This document shows, piece after piece, positions 1 through 5,045 of a stretch of DNA of 7,007 nt. Origin of the DNA: JAWXCH01 sp034440595 (GTDB lineage Bacteria > Planctomycetota > Planctomycetia > Pirellulales > JALHPA01). Where the stretch lies: contig JAWXCH010000071.1 of NCBI GenBank assembly GCA_034440595.1, positions 1 through 7,007 of the forward strand. Direction: 5' to 3'. Every line of letters begins with the position of its first letter. Position 1 is the stretch's first letter. Position numbers and translations under genes: made by a program. The notes under the pieces are model-generated. The model saw only the letters and a program-made list of their open reading frames with translations, searched no databases and was not told the origin of the DNA.

Positions 1-17
1 GCTGTAATCTCGCATCC

Positions 18-134
18 ATGCGTCTGTCTCCTGTGTCAGAAAAAGGAAGTGATAGCTACCATTTCCTGCTAGCTGACACAAGATTTCTTACAGGCCCAAG
101 GTCACCGACAAAGCGGGTGCTTATGTCGACTTGA
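18..134 (+). other. Open frame ending on the start codon of the SHD1 gene; possible frameshifted 5' coding segment
   Basis: This frame is open from the left edge of the window, has an ATG at 18, and ends with TGA at 132-134. The last A of that stop is the first A of the ATG at 134, giving a TGATG junction. From the ATG it encodes 38 residues, including SDSYHFLLADTRFLTGP. Inserting one C in the CCC run at 95-97 would join it in frame to the next gene, giving ...LTGPKVTDKAGAYVDL..., with no stop in between. It could therefore be the true N-terminal part of that gene separated by a one-base deletion or sequencing error, the tail of a translationally coupled upstream gene, or chance. The sequence does not decide between these. 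Confidence 0.25.
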
Positions 135-2416
135 TGAGCTGGCTCGATTCCCCCGGCACATTGAAGTCAGATTCCTGTCGAAGGTGTTCTCAGGAATGGA
201 CTGCAATGAAACCAGTCAAATTCGAGACCAAAGGGAATGTTAGTCAAGTTCGCTGTGAACCTACAACGGTCCTGGGATTTGCTGATCAGGCCCCTGTGTG
301 GGTGTTTAGGAAGTTTGGCCAGCAATGGAAGCTCATGACGTTTGAGTCGGTCCGGGCCACATCTGATGCGCCAAAAAAAGGTGATGCAGATACGTCTACT
401 GCCACCGCGACGACCGATAACTCCCCTTCTTCCGGCTACCGCAGGTGGTCAATCGCCGGAGGTGATACTACCATTCTAGCGGAGCTGGTCAAAGTGGACG
501 GGGATACGGTCCACCTCAAGCGAAAAGACAACGGCAATACGATTCAAATTCCGCTCGGCAAACTCAGCAAAGCGGATCAGAAGCTGCTAGCGGGTGGTGA
601 GCCGACTGCAGCTAGTCCGACGGACGCAGCAACAAGTGCTACTGCGCCGAGCGACCCTCCCACCGCCTACCGCAAATGGACCAGTGCGGGCGGTGGATTT
701 TCCATCGAGGCCGAGTTGATCAAGGTTGAAGATGGTATTGTCCATCTCAAGCGCAAAGACAGTGGCAAGACGATGCAGATTCCGCTTGGCAAGCTCAGCA
801 AAGCGGATCAGAAGCTGCTCTCGGGCGGTGAAACGCCTTCATCCAACGCCCCGGATGCAGCAAACACCAGCACTTCTCCAAGCGACCCGCCCGCCAGCCC
901 GACGACAACAGCTACACCAGGCGAAACCGCGCAGCCAAGCAATACCGCGCAGCCAGGTGAGCCATCAAAAATCGGCGACACAAAAACCGCCGATGCAAGT
1001 TTACCATCCGCTCCCCCTGTCAAAATTCAGTTGCGCAAGAAGCTTGCTAAACCGAAGCTTGGTTTCTATGTCTGTTTCTCGCCCGATAGCAAGCTGCTGG
1101 TCGTCTCTGACAAGGCCGGTTTCTCCATCCGCGATGCCGTGACAGGCAAACAAATTTCCCAGGTAACCGTGCCAGAAGCACCTAAGACCTTGGACAATAC
1201 ATCGCAGCTCACCTGTGTGGAATGGCACCCGTCTGGCAATCTGATCATGGGCTTTTTGGAGGTGGATAATTGGCAGAACAACCCACCCGCCCGCAAGTTC
1301 ACGCCGTTCGTTTATTCGGTTCAGAGTAAGAAATTCTTGGAAACGATCCCTGACCGCGAGGACCGCAGCGCTTACATGCTCAAACCGCTGACCGGCAATC
1401 GCGTCGCCTTGGTCTCCACAGCCAATGCCGTAGCGGAGTCGAAGTTGGATTACTATGTCGACATCCTTGATCTGGCCACTGGCCAAATGACGATGCAACT
1501 CACGCGGACATTGGACGTTTTTGATACCACGCCTGAAATGCTGTACCCGCACCCGGTGGTGCTGATTAGCGACAATGGCGAATCGACCGTCATCTGGGAC
1601 AGAGAAACGGTTTACATCTTCGACAAGGAGGGGAAGCCGCATTGGGATTTTGCCATGAAGTCTCCCTCCCACGGGATTGCTCTTTCTCCAGATGGAAAGT
1701 CGCTGGTAATCGGCCGAGCGAACTCGGGGCCGGATCGCGGGTACCGCCTCTACGATATTCCACAGAAATCGCACCAGGACATCGCTTGTGATTTTGTCGA
1801 TTGGCGGAACACATTACGGTTCACGCCCGACGGTGCCACGATTGTGTCGGCGGGTGATTTCGTCAGCATGTTCGACGTGAAAAGCGGAAAGATGCATGTG
1901 ACCGAGGCCGAACGGCCCGCACTATTGCGACCTCAAATCGCCAAGAACGGCAGGCTGGAGAACGAGGCCTGCGGCGTGCTGTCTCCCAACGGCAAAGTGC
2001 TGGCGACAACCGATGGAATTCAAGCCCACATATGGGATCTGGATATTGCTGTCGGAGCGCCGCTGGTGCCGGAGATGGCTGTCGATGTTTTGAAGGATGC
2101 GGACGGCAAGGAGATCAATCTGGCTTCGCTGGCAGGACCAGCAGCCAAGTCCAAAGCAGCAGGTTCCAAAGCTACAGCAAAAAGTAAAGCCGCACCGACT
2201 AAATCCAAGGCTGCAGATCCGGCTACCAAGGCCGCGAGCACAGCCACCGGCTACCGCAAATGGACCAGCGCCGGGGGTGGATTCGCCATTGAGGCCGAGC
2301 TGGTCAAGGTGGAAGGAAAAACGGTTCACCTGAAGCGCAAAGACAACGACAAGGTGATGCAGATCCCGCGTGATAAGCTCAGCGCCGAGGATCAAAACCT
2401 TCTGCCGGCAGAGTGA
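134..2416 (+). CDS. SHD1 repeat / WD40-like beta-propeller protein (SHD1-SHD1-WD40-SHD1)
   Basis: Large modular protein, probably a scaffold or binding protein; no catalytic motif is visible. Residues are counted from a TTG at 131, so ATG 134 is residue 2. Residues 1-75 look like the end of a small alpha/beta domain (VWVFRKFGQQWKLMTFE), possibly NTF2-like. SHD1 repeats lie at 103-153, 180-230 and 708-758, each with the pattern Y-R-[KR]-W ... VHLKRKD ... QIP..KLS..DQ.LL. Residues 232-297 are a Pro/Thr/Ser/Ala linker. About seven WD40-like blades span roughly 307-640, with SPD/SPN/TPDG turns at 317, 364-369, 519, 565 and 618 and strand ends such as IRD, VYSV, LYD, MFD and IWDLD. A Lys/Ala-rich linker with repeated KSKAA occupies 669-704. 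SHD1 in yeast Sla1 binds NPFxD peptides; bacterial copies have no settled function. No signal peptide is visible. The start is uncertain: TTG 131 and ATG 134 lack a Shine-Dalgarno, whereas ATG 206 has AGGA at 192-195. The 5' end may be truncated by a frameshift. Confidence 0.9.
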   Translation: MSWLDSPGTLKSDSCRRCSQEWTAMKPVKFETKGNVSQVRCEPTTVLGFADQAPVWVFRKFGQQWKLMTFESVRATSDAPKKGDADTSTATATTDNSPSSGYRRWSIAGGDTTILAELVKVDGDTVHLKRKDNGNTIQIPLGKLSKADQKLLAGGEPTAASPTDAATSATAPSDPPTAYRKWTSAGGGFSIEAELIKVEDGIVHLKRKDSGKTMQIPLGKLSKADQKLLSGGETPSSNAPDAANTSTSPSDPPASPTTTATPGETAQPSNTAQPGEPSKIGDTKTADASLPSAPPVKIQLRKKLAKPKLGFYVCFSPDSKLLVVSDKAGFSIRDAVTGKQISQVTVPEAPKTLDNTSQLTCVEWHPSGNLIMGFLEVDNWQNNPPARKFTPFVYSVQSKKFLETIPDREDRSAYMLKPLTGNRVALVSTANAVAESKLDYYVDILDLATGQMTMQLTRTLDVFDTTPEMLYPHPVVLISDNGESTVIWDRETVYIFDKEGKPHWDFAMKSPSHGIALSPDGKSLVIGRANSGPDRGYRLYDIPQKSHQDIACDFVDWRNTLRFTPDGATIVSAGDFVSMFDVKSGKMHVTEAERPALLRPQIAKNGRLENEACGVLSPNGKVLATTDGIQAHIWDLDIAVGAPLVPEMAVDVLKDADGKEINLASLAGPAAKSKAAGSKATAKSKAAPTKSKAADPATKAASTATGYRKWTSAGGGFAIEAELVKVEGKTVHLKRKDNDKVMQIPRDKLSAEDQNLLPAE
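437..820 (+). repeat. Tandem pair of SHD1-coding repeats
   Basis: Two copies of a 51-codon SHD1 unit lie at 437-589 and 668-820, 231 bases apart start to start. By my count they share 36 of 51 residues, and the last 15 residues are identical. At the DNA level a 26-base run is identical between 563-588 and 794-819, while the first halves are clearly diverged. The segment between them codes for a short Ala/Thr/Ser/Pro linker. A third copy lies near the 3' end of the gene. Confidence 0.85.
2252..2404 (+). repeat. Third SHD1-coding repeat at the C-terminus
   Basis: This codes for residues 708-758, three residues short of the C-terminus. By my count it matches the second SHD1 unit at 38 of 51 residues. 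The match is strongest in the first half: the first 11 residues are identical, and 18 bases are identical with copy 2 just before and across the start of the unit. The second half differs more, with PRDKLSAED in place of PLGKLSKAD. It is separated from the propeller by the Lys/Ala-rich linker. Confidence 0.85.
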
Positions 2417-2520
2417 TGAGCGCCAAATTGGCATTCACAGATTGGCGAGTTGCAGAGAATACGCTTTCCTGGGTGGCTGGTAGGCAATGGGCCACCAAAG
2501 CATCAGCGTTGTAAAGTAAA

Positions 2521-2567
2521 CCCTCACCCGCGGCTGAGACCGCGACCTCTCCCAGAGGGAGAGGTGA
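2521..2567. repeat. CCCTCACCC...CTCTCCC-AGA-GGGAGAG hairpin element
   Basis: A perfect 9-bp stem (2545-2553 with 2557-2565, loop AGA) is preceded by a 5-bp CGCGG/CCGCG stem (2529-2533 with 2540-2544). TCACC at 2524-2528 can also pair with GGTGA at 2563-2567. The motif resembles short palindromic intergenic repeats I recall as dispersed in many bacterial genomes, but only one copy is present here. No T-run follows, so it is not a typical intrinsic terminator, although it could stop or stabilise the 3' end of the SHD1 transcript. Confidence 0.55.
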
Positions 2568-2591
2568 ACTTTCGGATTAGCTGGGCAATCA

Positions 2592-2642
2592 CAAAAAAAC
2601 TCCGCGCCGCAATGCTGCCTAGACAGCCCGCAGCACGGAGTT
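2592..2642 (-). terminator. Possible intrinsic terminator for the leftward membrane-protein genes
   Basis: Read on the minus strand, AACTCCG (2642-2636) pairs with CGGAGTT (2604-2598). Inside it GCTGC (2634-2630) pairs with GCAGC (2618-2614). The outer stem runs directly into a T-run (A7 at 2593-2599 on the plus strand). The inner and outer stems are separated by an uneven internal loop of 1 and 9 bases, so the hairpin is not ideal. It lies about 250 bases past the stop of the last membrane-protein gene, which is a long 3' untranslated stretch. Confidence 0.4.
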
Positions 2643-2684
2643 CCACGGGAGAGAATCCTTCGTGTGAGCGTCACGAAAGCAGGT

Positions 2685-2757
2685 AACCGGACGTTAGCGC
2701 GCCAGTGGCTGATTGCAAATTGCACATGCCATCAGCCGCAGGGCGCTAGCCCCGGTT
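2685..2757. repeat. Imperfect inverted repeat of about 28-bp arms
   Basis: The left arm (2685-2713) begins AACCGG and ends TGGCTGAT. The right arm (2731-2757) begins ATCAGCC and ends CCGGTT. The right arm reverse-complemented aligns with the left over its whole length with a few mismatches and a two-base gap. Matching blocks are AACCGG, TAGCGC and GGCTGAT. The loop is 17 bases (2714-2730). No open frame or transposase is associated. It resembles a REP- or MITE-like non-coding element, but copy number cannot be judged from one window. Confidence 0.55.
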
Positions 2758-2771
2758 CTCGCGGTGGTGAC

Positions 2772-2800
2772 TTCACGCCAAGGCGCAGTGACGCAGAGGA
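2772..2800. repeat. GGCGCAGTGACGCAGAG-like short repeat
   Basis: The segment TTCACGCCAAGGCGCAGTG followed by ACGCAGAGGA contains an internal near-repeat, GGCGCAGTG then ACGCAGAGG, with a 9-10 base period. I recall similar 'CGCAAAGACGCAAAG' strings scattered in intergenic DNA of planctomycetes and other environmental genomes. That comparison is from memory. No function is suggested by the sequence. Confidence 0.35.
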
Positions 2801-2820
2801 TTGGTGATTCTTGCAGTATC

Positions 2821-2882
2821 TTGTTCATCCTGTCTATCCTCGTTCAATTTTTTTAACAAGGATGAACGGGATGAACAGGATG
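2821..2882. repeat. GGATGAAC/GTTCATCC inverted-repeat element with T7 core
   Basis: Left-arm words GTTCATCC (2823-2830) and CATCCTGT (2826-2833) are complementary to GGATGAAC (2860-2867) and ACAGGATG (2875-2882) on the right. The arms are themselves internally repetitive (GGATGAAC, then GGGATGAAC, then AGGATG), so several pairings are possible. The centre holds a T7 run at 2848-2854 followed by AACAAGG. The element ends 10 bases before the stop codon of the leftward gene A. It could act as a transcription-termination or 3'-end structure, but its internal repetition also fits a dispersed repeat. Confidence 0.5.
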
Positions 2883-2892
2883 GAAGCAGCAT

Positions 2893-3978
2893 TCAATCAG
2901 CGAGTTCACTACGCTTCTCCCACGGATACCGCCGTATCGCCACCGGGTTCTTTAAGCGATACCCCCGCACGCGCAGCACCAACAGCGTCGCGGCCAGGGG
3001 GATCGCCATTCCGGCGGCGATCTGTGCCGCATCGGCGGTCAGTGTGTGCTCAAAAGTGTCCTTGGGAAGTGTGTAGAACCAGTAGATCAGCCCACTGGCA
3101 ACGATCAGCCGCAAAACGACCCAGCGCAGTCGCAATGTGCCGAAGTCAATGGCCCAGAGCAGTGCCACCGATATCGGGCCTGGGACTAGAACGGACTTAA
3201 GAATCAGTTCTTGGCGTTGGAGAAACGGATACACCAAAATACCGGCAATAATGATCCGTACCGGAAACAAGTACCCATCCACGCGCAAAATCGCCCACAC
3301 CAGCACCACACCCATCGCCAGATACAGCGCCGTGCTGACGATCATCGCCTGCCGCAGTTCCTCCCCTTGTGGGTTCAGCGCATCGACAAAACTGGCCAGC
3401 CACATGGAGATCGCCACGGCCGTCACCAGGTCGAAGAGCGAGCCAAGCGTAAATCGCGATCGGCTTGTGCTCTCTACTGGAATGGCCCTGGCTGCCGGAG
3501 TAGTGCTGTCAGCCGGTGGAGGCGCTGCTTGATCAATGGCCGTCGCTTCCGTGCCCGGCAGCGTTTTGCTATCGCGCCAAAAGATCTGCGACGGTCGCCA
3601 GCCGGCCCCGCGCGGCAGTTGCCAACCGAGGATCGCGCTAGCCAGCGTTAGCAGCGTGACTTGCAACAGCAGATTGGCGGCGGCCACGGTGACGGTAGCC
3701 TGGTATAGATGCTCCGACTCGTGTGGTCCCCACAGTTGCAGTTCTTTTCCCGCAGCCGACAGAATCACCAGCCAGAGCATCGCCAGCGGCAGCCGAAAAA
3801 TCAGCCACGTGCCACCGTAGACGACCCAGAGTGCGACCAGCGTGGTCTGACTGAGATACACCCCAAGAAAGCCGATCGGAAAATCCTGCCGCGGCACTTC
3901 ATACGATGACCATACGGCCACATCCACCGCAATGCAGGCGGCAGTCAGCAACAGCAACATCGGATCGAGTCGGGCCAT
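2893..3978 (-). CDS. Multi-pass membrane protein A (paralog of B, C and D), family not recognised
   Basis: 361 residues, mostly hydrophobic, so an integral inner-membrane protein; no enzyme motif is visible. The first module (about 1-130) has helices near 8-25, 36-60, 62-78 and 92-118 and carries Q44-x6-W51-x3-G55-x6-R62. It ends at G126-W-R. A hydrophilic Pro/Ala/Thr-rich linker (131-172) follows. The second module begins with R175-F-T-L-G-S-L, has about six hydrophobic stretches to 336, and ends with G339-Y-R-L. The tail (345-361) is charged and predicted cytoplasmic by the positive-inside rule. ATG 3978 is chosen because an in-frame TGA lies 18 bases upstream; Met7 (ATG at 3960) is an alternative. 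There is no Shine-Dalgarno, but an extended -10 promoter is placed for a leaderless start. It lies 152 bases downstream of B, so it may be transcribed separately. It is the most diverged of the four. Confidence 0.85.
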   Translation of the reverse strand: MARLDPMLLLLTAACIAVDVAVWSSYEVPRQDFPIGFLGVYLSQTTLVALWVVYGGTWLIFRLPLAMLWLVILSAAGKELQLWGPHESEHLYQATVTVAAANLLLQVTLLTLASAILGWQLPRGAGWRPSQIFWRDSKTLPGTEATAIDQAAPPPADSTTPAARAIPVESTSRSRFTLGSLFDLVTAVAISMWLASFVDALNPQGEELRQAMIVSTALYLAMGVVLVWAILRVDGYLFPVRIIIAGILVYPFLQRQELILKSVLVPGPISVALLWAIDFGTLRLRWVVLRLIVASGLIYWFYTLPKDTFEHTLTADAAQIAAGMAIPLAATLLVLRVRGYRLKNPVAIRRYPWEKRSELAD

Positions 3979-3993
3979 ACGGTAATTGTATCA
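3979..3993 (-). promoter_or_regulatory. Extended -10 promoter for gene A, leaderless geometry
   Basis: The minus strand reads TGATACAAT (3993-3985) and then TACCGT before the ATG. TGN followed by TACAAT matches the extended -10 consensus, with one mismatch to TATAAT. With usual spacing, transcription would start at 3978, the A of the ATG, producing a leaderless mRNA. This fits the absence of a Shine-Dalgarno. No well-spaced -35 was found: a TTCACA at 4018-4013 would be 22 bases away, which is too far. Confidence 0.4.
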
Positions 3994-4051
3994 CGCGGCT
4001 ACCTCTAGGGTGTGTGAAATGCACCGCACACTCCGTTTGAGGTTGCACGCT

Positions 4052-4089
4052 GTCGATCGTCATTTGTCAACACTCGTCAATTGTCCATC
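4052..4089. repeat. Degenerate heptamer repeat (GTCNATN) between genes B and A
   Basis: GTC occurs at 4052, 4059, 4066, 4076 and 4083, giving units GTCGATC, GTCATTT, GTCAACACTC, GTCAATT and GTCCATC with spacings of 7, 7, 10 and 7. Read on the minus strand it contains TTGACA (4070-4065), but the base pattern 17 bases further on is a poor -10. It may be a decayed microsatellite or protein-binding repeats upstream of gene A. The rest of the 152-base gap shows only a short CGGTG/CACCG stem (4094-4112). Confidence 0.35.
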
Positions 4090-4130
4090 CGCCCGGTGCG
4101 TGGAACACACCGCAAACCACCAAGGACGTC

Positions 4131-5021
4131 TTACCTCACACCCTCTTTGGCCTTCGCTTCGCCACGCACCAACCTATATCCGTAGTCGCGATACATCATC
4201 AAGACGCCTAGCAATATCACTACCAATGGCATGACGACTATGAACGAAAGCATCAATGAGAGTCCCAACAGACTAAAAATGTCCTGGCTAAAACCTGGAA
4301 GTTCCCAAGTGACAAGGAGCACTCCAAACATGGTAACTGATATAGTTGCGTAAAGAATCTTCAGAAACCCAGGCGGGCGCTGACCAAGCTGATTGCTCAT
4401 TCCCAACCGCAACACGCTACCGTCCGCGACGGCCCACAGACTATACGCAATAATCAGTTCCGGCGACTGGGCGAGAAACTCACGGCGCAATTCGCTGGTC
4501 CAACCAAAGACCATCAGCAGTATCGCCAGATTCAGGACCGCTGTGCCCAGATGGATCAGCGAAAACTGAAAGTGCGCGGCCGGCTGCGGCCCGGGTTCTA
4601 GCTCCGGCAGTAATTCCAGCCGGTAGTCCGACCAACGCAACGCCCAGAGGGGCAATGCGGCCAAGGTCGCAAAGTAAGTGTATGTGATCCCTCGGTCGAG
4701 CGACCAGCCGTCTCGACTCAGAAGACCCACCGATAAGCAACTGCCAACGAAAACAATCGTACGGAGCGTGGAAGGTCCCCATCCGAATGTCCACCAGGCG
4801 ATCGCGCAACCCATCTGCGGAATAAACAGCAGGACAAATAGCATATAGCAGATTTGAAGCGGCTCATACCGAAATGAAAGCAGCGCACCAACATCGGCCA
4901 GCAGAAATAGCACAAACAGAATGATGGTCAGGCGACGCGCTTTGCCGCGTGCTGCCGCGAGTAGCTCAACTGTCAGCGGTGATAGTACTGTGTTGTTCAT
5001 TGCTACGCGGTCTTGGGCCAA
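4131..5021 (-). CDS. Multi-pass membrane protein B (paralog of C), family not recognised
   Basis: 296 residues from the TTG at 5021, with about eight predicted membrane helices in two groups of four; no catalytic motif is seen. The first module has helices near 31-50, 57-78, 86-101 and 112-130 and the motif P68-Q69 ... W76-x3-G80 ... ST-L-R87. It closes with SDYRLE (131-136). After a short linker, F151-Q-F-S-L-I-H-L opens the second module, with helices near 156-174, 188-205, 219-240 and 248-277. It ends in G281-Y-R-L-V-R and a Lys/Arg/Glu tail, probably cytoplasmic. The TTG start is preferred because GGAGAG lies just upstream; ATG at 5000 (residue 8) is possible but has no evident Shine-Dalgarno. 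The gene follows C by 24 bases (45 if ATG), so it is likely in one transcript with D and C. PQ..G.AI.W..FG...ST.R matches C closely. Confidence 0.87.
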   Translation of the reverse strand: MAQDRVAMNNTVLSPLTVELLAAARGKARRLTIILFVLFLLADVGALLSFRYEPLQICYMLFVLLFIPQMGCAIAWWTFGWGPSTLRTIVFVGSCLSVGLLSRDGWSLDRGITYTYFATLAALPLWALRWSDYRLELLPELEPGPQPAAHFQFSLIHLGTAVLNLAILLMVFGWTSELRREFLAQSPELIIAYSLWAVADGSVLRLGMSNQLGQRPPGFLKILYATISVTMFGVLLVTWELPGFSQDIFSLLGLSLMLSFIVVMPLVVILLGVLMMYRDYGYRLVRGEAKAKEGVR

Positions 5022-5024
5022 CGG

Positions 5025-5031
5025 ACTCTCC
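5025..5031 (-). promoter_or_regulatory. Ribosome-binding site supporting a TTG start for gene B
   Basis: The minus strand reads GGAGAGT (5031-5025), followed by CCG and TTG at 5021-5019. The spacing is normal for a Shine-Dalgarno. The next in-frame start, ATG at 5000, is preceded by CAAGACCGCGTAGCA, which has no purine-rich match. This is the reason for choosing the rarer TTG codon. Confidence 0.5.
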
Positions 5032-5045
5032 GATGGCGATAATTA

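Larger units (their letters stand above)
2417..2892. other. Convergent intergenic spacer without genes, rich in inverted repeats
   Basis: The 476 bases between the convergent SHD1 gene and the leftward membrane-protein genes hold no credible coding sequence. Short open frames here are translations of repeat DNA, for example HLSLWERSR from the CTCTCCC element and NKDERDEQDG from the GGATGAAC element. Immediately after the SHD1 stop is a CGCCAA/TTGGCG stem (2421-2426 with 2442-2447) lacking a T-run. A small TTCGTG/CACGAA hairpin sits at 2659-2677. The larger repeat elements are listed separately. Confidence 0.75.

Noticed and set aside
1001..1774. 257-residue open frame antisense to the propeller region
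   Set aside because: It lies wholly opposite the well-supported WD40-coding segment and its translation has no recognisable domain or repeat pattern. It is explained as a shadow frame.
2435..2725. 96-residue minus-strand open frame in the spacer
   Set aside because: Its translation is largely repeat DNA (HLSLWERSR from the CTCTCCC hairpin) and the left arm of the inverted repeat. No Shine-Dalgarno or domain.
2801..3200. Overlapping plus-strand open frames running from the GGATGAAC element into gene A
   Set aside because: They begin in the repeat element (NKDERDEQDG) and continue antisense to the hydrophobic gene A, which has far better coding character.
4094..4112. CGGTG/CACCG stem just after gene B as a terminator
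   Set aside because: Only 5 bp with a 9-base loop and no T-run on the minus strand. Too weak to call.
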